Positions 1 through 6,262 are shown, numbered from the stretch's first letter. The stretch: DNA of 28,911 nt from Candidatus Methanomethylophilaceae archaeon (GCA_023230065.1 JALNYB010000010.1:1-28911); one strand, 5' to 3'. Translations and numbers: made by a program. The notes: a model not told the origin generated them from the sequence alone.

Positions 1-494
1 TACACAATTTTTGATATGTTCTTCTAATATGTAGTTAGGTCAGCAAAAATAGAAACTAGTCGATATGTCAGATGAAGAGGAAACAATATGTTCGAATTAT
101 GTGTTTCTATCTTAAGCAGATTTTGACTCTAACTGTGATTCGAGGTACAAAGACATTCTGAGACGGATATCTTCTTTGTTATTTTTCAAGCTAGCTTGTT
201 GCGTGGGAAAGGTTCAGATGTATGCACCACATTAGGTACAATATAGGTTGTGAATCGGATCGATGGTCGTGAGAATAAGGGACGAATGGCGAGACTGGCC
301 TAACCGCGGAGAAGAGGATCCCGAAAAGATGGGGCAGAAAACCTAAGGATCCGCACATCGACTGAGAGGCGTACCCTAGTTTACTGAGTTAGAATTTTGA
401 AAAAGATTACAATTCCTAATCATGCCGTATATAACGCGATAAAGTGATAAGAGCATTGAAAAATAGGATGCAACTCTATTGACTTAATGATAAA
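1..494. other. Gene-free left end
   Basis: I see no convincing protein-coding frame here: all six frames are broken by frequent stops and none runs off the left edge. The stretch is AT-rich except for a GC-richer patch at about 240-375, listed separately as a possible structured RNA. The longest short frame inside that patch is about 28 codons from an ATG at 263 and has no clear start signals. No insertion-sequence ends or direct repeats are apparent. Confidence 0.6.
246..372 (+). ncRNA. Possible structured RNA, unidentified
   Basis: A GC-richer island sits in an AT-rich gene-free region. Complementary segments suggest a fold: TCGATG (260-265) with CATCGA (356-361), GCGGA (306-310) with TCCGC (350-354), GGC (288-290) with GCC (298-300), and CCC (320-322) with GGG (331-333). 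GGATCC occurs at 316-321 and again at 347-352 and offers an alternative pairing. I looked for the conserved blocks of RNase P RNA, SRP RNA, 5S rRNA and box C/D RNAs and did not find them. It could equally be a remnant of a decayed gene. The strand is a guess. Confidence 0.25.
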
Positions 495-500
495 TAAAAA

Positions 501-518
501 GGGAGACAGAAGTCTCCC
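501..518 (-). terminator. Hairpin terminator
   Basis: A perfect 7-bp stem, GGGAGAC/GTCTCCC, with an AGAA loop starts about 10 bp beyond the stop codon of the minus-strand membrane protein gene. Read on the minus strand, the hairpin is followed by a T-rich run (491-500 read in reverse). It therefore probably ends transcription of that gene. Confidence 0.75.
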
Positions 519-527
519 TAAAAAGAT

Positions 528-968
528 TTAAGGTGATTTTGCAGTTTCTTTGATACACAAAGCTCCGCCTAATAAAATTATCAATGCCGCTATGATTTGA
601 AGGTATAATCCGTACGATATATATTCAGTGCTATTGTTATCTGCCATCCAAGAATACCAAATGGCACATAGAGCAAGTATTATCACGGAAATTATACAAA
701 TTACAATTGTAACAACCTTATTATTTTTAATGAAGGAAAGTGCGATCGCAACAATTCCCAAAAGTGCTGACATCAAAGGAAGATATTTTTGATAATCAGT
801 CAGATCTTTTAATTTTTCATCGGTGATGAAATCGAGACCGCTGAAAGAGATAGTTGTTCCAAACATCGTAATTTTCCAGAATGTTAAGAAAAGTGCTATT
901 AACGCAATTGCTCCGCCGATTTTTATCATTATTGAGCCTGTTGAATTTTGTGTTATAGAGAAATTCAT
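528..968 (-). CDS. Small four-helix membrane protein, unknown function
   Basis: A 146-residue protein with four predicted membrane helices at about residues 15-33, 62-80, 85-105 and 118-138. A polar loop between helices 1 and 2 (about 35-61) is rich in Asp and Lys, and a short basic segment (KNNK) separates helices 2 and 3. I recognise no family motif, and no function is assigned. The ATG at 968 was chosen because a TATA box (TATAAATA near 993-1000) lies about 28 bp upstream, which makes the gene leaderless or nearly so. A longer reading from a TTG at 1025 would start upstream of that promoter. The gene is transcribed alone and ends at a hairpin terminator. Two TTCGAA palindromes lie between the TATA box and the start and may bind a regulator. 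Confidence 0.7.
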   Translation of the reverse strand: MNFSITQNSTGSIMIKIGGAIALIALFLTFWKITMFGTTISFSGLDFITDEKLKDLTDYQKYLPLMSALLGIVAIALSFIKNNKVVTIVICIISVIILALCAIWYSWMADNNSTEYISYGLYLQIIAALIILLGGALCIKETAKSP

Positions 969-972
969 GCCG

Positions 973-1000
973 TTCGAACGCAGATTCGAAGCTATAAATA
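973..1000 (-). promoter_or_regulatory. Promoter with paired TTCGAA palindromes
   Basis: A TATA element (minus-strand TATTTATAG) near 992-1000 lies about 28 bp upstream of the ATG at 968. Between it and the start are TTCGAA at 973-978 and again at 985-990, 12 bp apart, or about one helical turn. The first sits inside the longer palindrome CGTTCGAACG (971-980). This layout suits a dimeric repressor, but no binding protein is identified. Confidence 0.45.
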
Positions 1001-1065
1001 TTGTGGTAACAAGAATTCTCAACAATTTTATAAAATTTTGATGGCTAGACGGTGTGAAAAATATG

Positions 1066-1139
1066 TGGGCCCAGCCGGATTTGAACCGGCGACCACCTGG
1101 TTATGAGCCAGGCGCTCTACCTGTCTAAGCTATGAGCCC
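1066..1139 (-). tRNA. tRNA with CAT anticodon (elongator Met or Ile2)
   Basis: A 74-nt cloverleaf on the minus strand. The acceptor stem is GGGCTCA/TGGGCCC with discriminator A. The anticodon arm is CCTGG-CTCATAA-CCAGG with anticodon CAT, and the T arm contains GGTTCAAATCC. CCA is not encoded and no intron is visible. It is not the initiator type. A CAT anticodon fits either elongator tRNA-Met or the tRNA-Ile2 whose C34 is changed to agmatidine in archaea. The GGGC-type acceptor resembles archaeal tRNA-Ile, so Ile2 is a real possibility. A T-rich TATA-like element near 1164-1171 lies about 28 bp upstream. Confidence 0.93.
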
Positions 1140-1215
1140 TTGACCATGGTTAGAATCATAAAAGATAAAAAACTATCGAATGAATTGTAGTGAAATGTAG
1201 TAAAAATAAAAAGTA

Positions 1216-1291
1216 TGGCGCCGTCGCACGGGCTCGAACCGTGGACCTTGTGATTAACAGTCACACGCTCTACCAACTGAGCTACGACGGC
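1216..1291 (-). tRNA. tRNA-Asn (GTT)
   Basis: A minus-strand cloverleaf with acceptor stem GCCGTCG/CGACGGC, anticodon loop containing GTT, T-loop GGTTCGAGCC and discriminator G. The 3' CCA is encoded (1216-1218), unlike the other two tRNAs here. No intron is visible. A TATA-like element (minus-strand CTTTAATA) near 1321-1328 lies about 30 bp upstream. Confidence 0.95.
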
Positions 1292-1347
1292 TTCTGTGAA
1301 TCAGACGAAAGATTGACAGATATTAAAGCGTTACGTTAGTTTTAAGC

Positions 1348-1659
1348 TCAATTCGGTATCTCAGACTTCACTTCTTCTATGCGGAAGCTTAATTCATCTA
1401 GATATTTTGATAATTCCTTCATGAATTCATCGTATTTGTCCGAGACCATTGCACCTTCCGGCGTGGCGATGATCAATCCCTCTTGTTCCAATAATCTGAG
1501 AGAATAACGTACCTTGTGTTTCGGAATGTTTAGGATCTCAGATAGCCGAATTATGCCTATAGGCTGACTAGCCTTAGTGACTTTGAGCATCTTGATGTGA
1601 CGCTCCATAAGATCCATCTCACCTTTTGCTTGACTGAACATCTTTGCCTCTTCGGGCAT
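1348..1659 (-). CDS. Winged-helix DNA-binding protein, putative regulator
   Basis: A 103-residue protein. Residues about 30-72 form a winged helix-turn-helix: the segment ending IIRLSEILNIPKHKVRYSLR gives the helix-turn-helix, followed by a helix (LLEQEGLIIATP) and a short wing. An N-terminal helix rich in Met, Lys and Glu (residues 5-25) and a C-terminal helix rich in Glu and Lys (78-100) could mediate dimer formation. The ATG start at 1659 is supported by a TATA element (minus-strand TTTATT, about 1681-1687) some 26 bp upstream, so the mRNA is probably leaderless. It resembles small archaeal one-domain regulators. Target and effector are unknown. It is transcribed away from the neighbouring regulator at 2065. 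Confidence 0.75.
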   Translation of the reverse strand: MPEEAKMFSQAKGEMDLMERHIKMLKVTKASQPIGIIRLSEILNIPKHKVRYSLRLLEQEGLIIATPEGAMVSDKYDEFMKELSKYLDELSFRIEEVKSEIPN

Positions 1660-1785
1660 GTATGTTGAACAGCGTTTAGAATAAATAATGGTGAGTACAG
1701 AACGAGTTTATTGCCATTTAGAAAATTATTAAAGCAAAAGCTGATTCTGTTAAATAATAGTATTTGGTGATGTGGTGGTAGCGGA

Positions 1786-1953
1786 TCAGCGTCCGTACCA
1801 TTTTTGTTTTCCCCATCTGCCGTAGTTGACCCAGAATCCCTGGGTGAATGAGCCACAACAATCCAGAGCCTTTTGTTCAGCTTCCGGACCTTTGAAACAT
1901 TTGTAGCAGCTCAGACATTGCCACCTAAGTTCAGGAGCTTTTTCTTTTGCCAT
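1786..1953 (-). CDS. 55-residue Cys- and Trp-rich microprotein
   Basis: A short minus-strand reading frame with sensible codon use, not a shadow of another gene. It begins MAKEKAPELRWQ, continues with a Cys cluster CLSCYKCFKG (Cys13, 16, 19), then a CC pair at residues 32-33, and ends in an aromatic, basic tail (FWVNYGRWGKQKWYGR). The five cysteines suggest a small zinc or iron-sulfur site. No family is recognised. The ATG at 1953 has a TATA element (minus-strand TTTATTTA, about 1976-1983) 25-30 bp upstream, as expected for a leaderless archaeal gene. A T-rich stretch downstream (about 1720-1745 on the minus strand) may end transcription. It is divergent from the regulator at 2065. Confidence 0.65.
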   Translation of the reverse strand: MAKEKAPELRWQCLSCYKCFKGPEAEQKALDCCGSFTQGFWVNYGRWGKQKWYGR

Positions 1954-2031
1954 TACCTGGTGATTGTCGATACTCTAAATAAACTTTTAGCACGTTTTTT
2001 CTCTCCATCGGCTGTCTTTGCCCGAAAATCA

Positions 2032-2039
2032 TTATATAG
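2032..2039 (+). promoter_or_regulatory. TATA box for the regulator-trm56-HD operon
   Basis: TTATATAG at 2032-2039, preceded by an A-rich BRE-like stretch (CGAAAATC), is centred about 29 bp upstream of the ATG at 2065. This fits a leaderless or very short-leader transcript and rules out longer upstream starts for that gene. Confidence 0.65.
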
Positions 2040-2064
2040 TTACCAAGATGTTGGACTATGTCCT

Positions 2065-2565
2065 ATGAATAGGATTAAGGTCATCAATGAGCCGTCCGAG
2101 TTAGTTCCAATGCTCAGATCGGTTGACACTCCCGTAAAAAGAGACGTTTTGAAAGAGGTGACCTTGGAATGGAAGACTGCTGACGACATCGAGAAAAAAT
2201 TCGGTCCCGAAGGCAGAGACGCCATTATATTTTTTGAGAAAATGAAACTCGTTGAAACCCGTTGGCTTTCGACGAATGGAAACTACCCCGAAAAATCTTA
2301 CCACACATACTACACTTCTTTCAATATCAATGCACAGTGGCCGGTGTACGAGATCAGTGATGTTCTCGCAGCAGCCATGATGGGGGAGGAAGAGTACGGT
2401 CGCATAGAGGGGAAAATCCTCGAAGAGATTGGAAAGGAGGGGAGATTCTCCGGAGATGTCGCAGAGGCATTAGGTCTGTCTTCTACAATGCTGAAAAGTC
2501 TGGTGCGCAGATCTGTGAAAATGGATTATCGCGGACACAGAATCGAACTTATCAGAGAAGAGTAA
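2065..2565 (+). CDS. ArsR-like winged-helix transcriptional regulator
   Basis: A 166-residue protein with an N-terminal winged-helix region at about residues 20-75. It contains PVKRDVLKEVT, then a helix pair ending KKFGPEGRDAIIFFEKMKLV and a wing carrying the aromatic stretch SYHTYYTSF. This is the pattern of archaeal ArsR-type regulators. A second helical domain (about 110-166) with LSSTMLKSLVRRSV looks like another helix-turn-helix. The start at ATG 2065 is set by the TATA box at 2032-2039. The stop is followed one base later by the trm56 start, so the two are cotranscribed. The ligand and targets are unknown. Placement at the head of a tRNA-modification operon suggests local regulation, but that is inference. 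Confidence 0.75.
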   Translation: MNRIKVINEPSELVPMLRSVDTPVKRDVLKEVTLEWKTADDIEKKFGPEGRDAIIFFEKMKLVETRWLSTNGNYPEKSYHTYYTSFNINAQWPVYEISDVLAAAMMGEEEYGRIEGKILEEIGKEGRFSGDVAEALGLSSTMLKSLVRRSVKMDYRGHRIELIREE

Positions 2566-2566
2566 G

Positions 2567-3091
2567 ATGGCAGATATATGGATAATGCGTATCGGACATC
2601 GTCCTCAAAGAGATAAACGCGTAACTACCCATGTGGCCTTGTCGTCCAGAGCATTAGGTGCAAAAGGCATCTACGTGGATACTAAAGACGATGTTCTTGA
2701 AGAGAACATAAGAAGCGTTGTTGATAGGTTCGGTGGAGACTACACAATTCATACCGGAGTCAAATGGCAGGATGCCACTAAGGATTTCAATGGAAAAGTA
2801 GTTCATTTGACCATGTATGGTCAGAGGATCGATGAGGCGTTACCTAAGATTCCGAAAGATGAGAATATAATGATCATCATTGGAGCTGAGAAAGTTCCAC
2901 CGGAGGTCTATGAGCGTGCAGATTTCAATGTTTCAGTAGGAAATCAACCACATTCTGAAATCGCAGCTTTAGCAATATTCATGGATCGTTTCACAGAAGG
3001 TAAGGCCCTGTATGCGGATCGTGAAGGCGGAAAAATGACAGTCATACCAAACGAGAGAGGGAAGACCGTTGTCAGCAAGAATTCCGAATGA
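2567..3091 (+). CDS. trm56: tRNA (cytidine(56)-2'-O)-methyltransferase Trm56
   Basis: 174 residues, close to the usual family length. Archaeal Trm56 is a SPOUT-class enzyme that uses S-adenosylmethionine to methylate the 2'-hydroxyl of C56 in the T-loop of tRNA. Recognition rests on the N-terminal signature IMRIGHRPQRDKRVTTHV followed by ALSSRALGA, and on the SPOUT-fold segments IMIIIGAEKVPPEVYERADF and NVSVGNQPHSEIAALAIFMD, which form the cofactor knot region. It begins one base after the upstream regulator's stop and overlaps the HD-domain gene by 23 bases, so all three are probably one transcription unit. Nothing looks truncated. Confidence 0.93.
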   Translation: MADIWIMRIGHRPQRDKRVTTHVALSSRALGAKGIYVDTKDDVLEENIRSVVDRFGGDYTIHTGVKWQDATKDFNGKVVHLTMYGQRIDEALPKIPKDENIMIIIGAEKVPPEVYERADFNVSVGNQPHSEIAALAIFMDRFTEGKALYADREGGKMTVIPNERGKTVVSKNSE

Positions 3092-3641
3092 TCTTGAATG
3101 TATCGATATCCTTTATGACGCGGGCTGTAAGAAGCGCGTTGTTATTCATTGCTGTACTGTAAGGGCTGTCGCTGAAGAGATGTTAAATGGGATTAGGAAT
3201 GCTAACAAAGACCTAGTCATCGCAGGAGCTTTGCTTCACGATATCGGACGTTCTACCGATCATTCCATAATGCATGCAATGGTCGGTGCAGAGATAGCAG
3301 AAAAGTTGGATCTTTCGCCTATGCTTGTAGAAATCATCAGAAAACATACAGGCGCGGGACTAGATGCTCAGGACGTTAGGGAATTGGGTCTTCCACCAGG
3401 AGATTACATGCCAAAGACACTCGAGGAGAAGATGGTCGCCCACGCAGACAATCTTGTAAGTGATAACAAGGTTGTTACTCATGATCATTCTGTTGATAAA
3501 TTGAGATTTAGGGGCGCAGATCGTGGCGCAGATCGTATAGAGGCGCTTCATTGGGAATTATCGAAACTTTATGGAATGGATCTTGATATCATTTCGGACA
3601 TAATCGGCGAATATCCGAAGTTGAAGGGTGTCACTCTTTGA
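3069..3641 (+). CDS. HD-domain phosphohydrolase (TIGR00295-like)
   Basis: 190 residues. The HD metal-binding set is visible: His27, the His57-Asp58 pair in ALLHDIGRS, His63-region DHS, and Asp127 in VAHADNLV. The opening IPNDLECIDILYDAGCKKRV fits an archaeal HD family of unknown substrate. HD proteins usually cleave phosphate esters of nucleotides or tRNA ends, but the substrate cannot be read here. It starts at TTG 3069 inside the end of trm56. No later start keeps the conserved N terminus, so the 23-base overlap is probably real. A perfect in-frame 12-bp tandem duplication (3513-3536) gives GADRGADR near residue 150. The 3' end overlaps the convergent PRC-barrel gene by 11 bases. Confidence 0.82.
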   Translation: MSARIPNDLECIDILYDAGCKKRVVIHCCTVRAVAEEMLNGIRNANKDLVIAGALLHDIGRSTDHSIMHAMVGAEIAEKLDLSPMLVEIIRKHTGAGLDAQDVRELGLPPGDYMPKTLEEKMVAHADNLVSDNKVVTHDHSVDKLRFRGADRGADRIEALHWELSKLYGMDLDIISDIIGEYPKLKGVTL

Positions 3642-3885
3642 CGGGTTTGTTCACTCTTTCAGGGAAAGCATTTAGAATTATTATGTCCCCAACACTTTGT
3701 ACCCATCTCATAGGTATGGCTATAGATACATTATCATCGACAAGTGCAGGGTTCGCTGAATTTACAAAAAGGCTTTCAGCTTTCATTTCAGAGACGTTCA
3801 AGATGATTTCGTCCACCACGCCGACGAATACACCGTTTGGTGTATAAATCTCGAGACCTTTTAGATTATCGGCTGTTTCAAGCAT
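3631..3885 (-). CDS. PRC-barrel domain protein
   Basis: An 84-residue one-domain protein. It begins MLETADNLKGLEIYTPNGVF and continues GVVDEIILNVSEMKAESLFV, the strand-turn-strand pattern of PRC-barrels. That small beta-barrel is found in the RimM ribosome-maturation factor, photosynthetic reaction-centre H subunits and many stand-alone archaeal proteins of unknown role. The start at ATG 3885 has a TATA element (minus-strand AAATAAGTT near 3923-3931) that places transcription start near 3900. A TTG at 3906 would leave almost no leader. It is divergent from trxA through a shared promoter region of about 90 bp, and it converges with the HD gene. A second PRC-barrel gene lies at 7808. Confidence 0.8.
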   Translation of the reverse strand: MLETADNLKGLEIYTPNGVFVGVVDEIILNVSEMKAESLFVNSANPALVDDNVSIAIPMRWVQSVGDIIILNAFPERVNKPVKE

Positions 3886-3920
3886 GGAAGCACATCCGGA
3901 TTTCAAAGATCCGTCGACTC

Positions 3921-3973
3921 TAAACTTATTTAACTACATATAATGATATGGTCTTAGAAAGTAGGAAGGGTGA
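3921..3973. promoter_or_regulatory. Divergent promoter region, PRC-barrel / trxA
   Basis: The plus strand carries CATATAAT at 3937-3944, about 38 bp upstream of the trxA ATG at 3979. A strong ribosome-binding site, GGAAGGGTGA (3964-3973), is followed by a 5-base spacer. On the minus strand, AAATAAGTT near 3923-3931 serves the PRC-barrel gene. The good Shine-Dalgarno sequence favours ATG 3979 over the GTG at 3970, which lies within it. Confidence 0.6.
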
Positions 3974-3978
3974 AAACA

Positions 3979-4290
3979 ATGGTAACAGAACTCACAGAAG
4001 CCACATTTGATAAATTCATAGAAGAGAACCCCATCGCGATCATCGACTGTTGGGCACCGTGGTGCGGTCCATGCAGAAAAATGGGTCCGATCATGGAAGA
4101 GGTTGCGGTCGATCTTGCAGGAAAAGCAGGTGTTGCAAAACTCAATGTTGATAACAACGAAGCGGTCTCAGCAAGATTTAGCATTAGAGCTATCCCCACA
4201 CTTCTGATATTCAAGAATAAGGTTCTTCTAGAACCTCTCGTAGGACTCAGATCTAAAGCAGAAGTAATAAAATACGTCGAAGATCTTTGA
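3979..4290 (+). CDS. trxA: Thioredoxin
   Basis: 103 residues, the normal length of a single thioredoxin fold. The active-site motif WCGPC is at residues 28-32 (Cys29, Cys32) within DCWAPWCGPCRKMGP. The cis-proline segment RAIPTLLIF follows at about residues 71-79. Thioredoxin reduces disulfides in cytosolic proteins and is itself reduced by the partner reductase encoded one base downstream. The start is ATG 3979, given by the Shine-Dalgarno sequence GGAAGGGTGA just upstream. It is the first gene of the trxA-trxB-regulator unit. Confidence 0.95.
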   Translation: MVTELTEATFDKFIEENPIAIIDCWAPWCGPCRKMGPIMEEVAVDLAGKAGVAKLNVDNNEAVSARFSIRAIPTLLIFKNKVLLEPLVGLRSKAEVIKYVEDL

Positions 4291-4291
4291 A

Positions 4292-5179
4292 ATGGAAACT
4301 GATATATTGATAATAGGTGCCGGTCCGGCCGGCATCCAGGCAGCCATACACGCTTCCAGGAAGAAAGTGAATACAGTACTGGTGGGAAAGCCATCCAACA
4401 GTGCTATGATGGAAGCTCACATTGAGAATCTTTTCGGATTGGAAAAGATAGTGAAGGGGGGAGATCTTCTTAACATCGGTGTGGAACAGGTGAAGAGATT
4501 CGGCTGTACAGTGATCTTGCAGAACGTGGTCTCAATGGCAATTGATGGAGATACATTTCATATAATCACAGAATCAGGTGAAAAGATATACTCCAAAGCA
4601 ATTATTTTAGCTACAGGAATAGCAAGGGTGAAATTGGGAGTTCCAGGGGAGAAGGAATTTTTCGGTAAGGGTGTAAGCTATTGTGCATCATGTGATTGTA
4701 ATTTCTACAAAGGCATGATAGTAGCGATAATAGGGAGTGAATCCGAGGCAGCAATGTCTGCTGAGCTTATGACAAAGTACGCAAAGAAGGTGTATTGGGT
4801 TTCTGAAACCATCGATGCGGATAAGGCGTTGGAGACAAAGGCAAGAACTGCCGGCGTAGAGATAATCGAGGCCAAGCTTCTTCAGATCAAAGGCTCGAAG
4901 GCTGTAGAGTCTATTATGATCGATGACGGAAAAGAGATCAAAGTGGACGGAGTATTCATAGAGCTCGGAGGAAAATCATCTGGAGACCTTGCTATGGATC
5001 TTGATATAACGCCTGATATAGATGATACTATAAAAGTAAACGAGAATTGTGAAACATCTGTAAAAGGTGTATTTGCTTGCGGCGACATAGCTGGAAAGCC
5101 TTGGCAGGTTGCAAAGGCCATAGGTCAGGGGGCTGTAGCAGGTTTGTCTGCGGCTGAATATGTTAAGAGTTTGAAATGA
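4292..5179 (+). CDS. trxB: Thioredoxin reductase-like flavoprotein
   Basis: 295 residues. The N-terminal FAD-binding Rossmann motif GAGPAG is at residues 9-14, the redox pair CASC at 131-134 (followed by DC), and the second FAD motif FACGDIAGKPWQ near the C terminus. These are hallmarks of low-molecular-weight thioredoxin reductases. The NAD(P)H domain is unusual: the usual GGGxSA is replaced by GSESEAA (148-154), and the HRRxxxR motif that holds the NADPH phosphate is replaced by VYWVSETIDADKA. Related archaeal and clostridial enzymes that lack these motifs do not use NADPH well and some use F420H2 or ferredoxin, so the donor here is open. It starts one base after trxA and overlaps the next gene by ATGA. 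Confidence 0.9.
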   Translation: METDILIIGAGPAGIQAAIHASRKKVNTVLVGKPSNSAMMEAHIENLFGLEKIVKGGDLLNIGVEQVKRFGCTVILQNVVSMAIDGDTFHIITESGEKIYSKAIILATGIARVKLGVPGEKEFFGKGVSYCASCDCNFYKGMIVAIIGSESEAAMSAELMTKYAKKVYWVSETIDADKALETKARTAGVEIIEAKLLQIKGSKAVESIMIDDGKEIKVDGVFIELGGKSSGDLAMDLDITPDIDDTIKVNENCETSVKGVFACGDIAGKPWQVAKAIGQGAVAGLSAAEYVKSLK

Positions 5180-5688
5180 CAGTTACAGATCTTATCGCAA
5201 GCATGCTTAGAGAAGAGGGTGGATTTCAGAAATCCTTCAGAAATATTCTAGATGAAGAGTTAGAATTATCATTAAGCGAATTTTGTCACATCTCTGGTAT
5301 CTCCCAGAGTACCATGTATAAAATCCTCGAAGAAAAAAGAGAGCCCAATCTGAGGACAGTACGTCAGATAATCAAGGCTCTCAATACATTGTACAGAGTG
5401 AATTCAGAAAAATTTGTAGCTGTAATAGCTTCTTCTACATTCATGGAAGCACTTCCTAAGACTATGGAGGTCGAGGGAGTGAAAATCAATATCAAAGAAT
5501 ATGTCATCGCAACTGTGGAAGATGCAATCATAGCAGCTGTTCGTGCAGAGCGCGACGGAGCTTTAGCTATTGTGTGTGCGCCTATCATTGCACCTACTGT
5601 GGAAAAGATCATTTCAATTCCCGTTTCACCTGTCATGCCTTTGGGAAGCGTATTGAAAGCATTGGAAGTTGTAAAAGGTCTTGTTTGA
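5176..5688 (+). CDS. Archaeal HTH regulator with C-terminal sensor-like domain
   Basis: 170 residues. A helix-turn-helix of the Xre/Cro type spans about residues 28-68: LSLSEFCHISGISQSTMYKI followed by a helix carrying RTVRQIIKAL. The C-terminal half (about 78-165) is an alpha/beta domain with EYVIATVEDAIIAAVRAERD, GALAIVCAPIIAPTVEKI and a terminal helix. I recognise this arrangement from archaeal predicted regulators but know of no assigned ligand. It overlaps trxB by ATGA, so it is translationally coupled to the thioredoxin system and may control it. That role is inference. A T-rich stretch (TTTTGGTTTTTT, 5695-5706) just after the stop probably terminates the operon. Confidence 0.78.
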   Translation: MTVTDLIASMLREEGGFQKSFRNILDEELELSLSEFCHISGISQSTMYKILEEKREPNLRTVRQIIKALNTLYRVNSEKFVAVIASSTFMEALPKTMEVEGVKINIKEYVIATVEDAIIAAVRAERDGALAIVCAPIIAPTVEKIISIPVSPVMPLGSVLKALEVVKGLV

Positions 5689-5694
5689 GCAAGG

Positions 5695-5706
5695 TTTTGG
5701 TTTTTT
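5695..5706 (+). terminator. Oligo-T terminator after the trx operon
   Basis: TTTTGGTTTTTT begins 7 bases after the stop of the regulator gene. Archaeal RNA polymerase commonly terminates at such T-runs without a hairpin, and no strong stem precedes it. Confidence 0.5.
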
Positions 5707-5785
5707 ATGAAAATAGAGTCGTTCTCAGCGATTAAAAAAATGACAGAGCCGAATAAATTAAAATACCACCTTAACTCATTCTTGT

Positions 5786-5807
5786 GTATAACACGGAGAT
5801 GTTATAC
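5786..5807 (+). promoter_or_regulatory. Operator-like inverted repeat overlapping a promoter
   Basis: GTATAAC (5786-5792) and GTTATAC (5801-5807) are a perfect 7-bp inverted repeat separated by 8 bases. The right arm contains the best TATA-like sequence (TTATAC) for the gene starting at 5840, about 36 bp downstream. A protein bound here would block promoter recognition. Since the next gene encodes a DNA-binding protein, autoregulation is a simple guess. Confidence 0.5.
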
Positions 5808-5839
5808 TGTTTGAATTACAAGTTGTCAGCAACACCCCC

Positions 5840-6262
5840 ATGAATGCAGTACATGACGTGGATGTTGTGGCTGAAACATTTCTTGTCCAGATAGGTTATA
5901 TTCCCAAAGGATATGATCCGAAGACATCTGCTACCACGGTTAGGGAAAGTGTTCCATACCGTCTTTTCATGGAATATTTCATGGGAAATATGACTAAAGC
6001 ATGGGCTGTGGAAGAGTTGGCAGCTTTACTTGAAACAACTAAACCCACTATTTACCGTCATATCAACAAGCTTAAGTCGATGGATCTTTTAGAGAGTATA
6101 GATGTGGAATTTGATGGTATGGCCAGAAAGGGATATCGTATCAGATATGGGGATCTTATTAAAGCCTGGAGTTTTACAGAGGCCAATGTTAACATGGCCA
6201 TGGAGAACTATAAGAAAACTGTAGAACACTTCCAATCGTTGATAAAATTGGAGAATGATTGA
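5840..6262 (+). CDS. Winged-helix transcriptional regulator
   Basis: 140 residues. A helix-turn-helix lies at about residues 52-85 (WAVEELAALLETTKPTIYRH, then INKLKSMDLLES), followed by a wing (FDGMARKGYRIRYGDLI) and a C-terminal helix of about 30 residues that may dimerise. The N-terminal 35 residues (DVVAETFLVQIGYIPKGYDP) are not recognised. The start at ATG 5840 has no Shine-Dalgarno sequence. The TATA-like right arm of the inverted repeat at 5801-5807 is 36 bp upstream, allowing a short leader of about 10 bases. Its end overlaps elp3 (ATGATTGA), so it is cotranscribed with that tRNA-modification gene. The effector is unknown. Confidence 0.75.
   Translation: MNAVHDVDVVAETFLVQIGYIPKGYDPKTSATTVRESVPYRLFMEYFMGNMTKAWAVEELAALLETTKPTIYRHINKLKSMDLLESIDVEFDGMARKGYRIRYGDLIKAWSFTEANVNMAMENYKKTVEHFQSLIKLEND

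Noticed and set aside
263..346. 28-codon frame starting at ATG 263
   Set aside because: Short and without a ribosome-binding site or TATA box. The paired segments favour an RNA or a remnant, so it is not called a gene.
1873..2064. Upstream extension of the regulator at 2065 to a start at 1873
   Set aside because: It would run antisense through the Cys-rich microprotein and across the TATA box at 2032-2039. The extra 64 residues are Phe-rich and unlike a regulator.
3954..4394. Minus-strand frame of 146 codons over trxA
   Set aside because: It is antisense to thioredoxin and the start of trxB. The peptide shows no family features.
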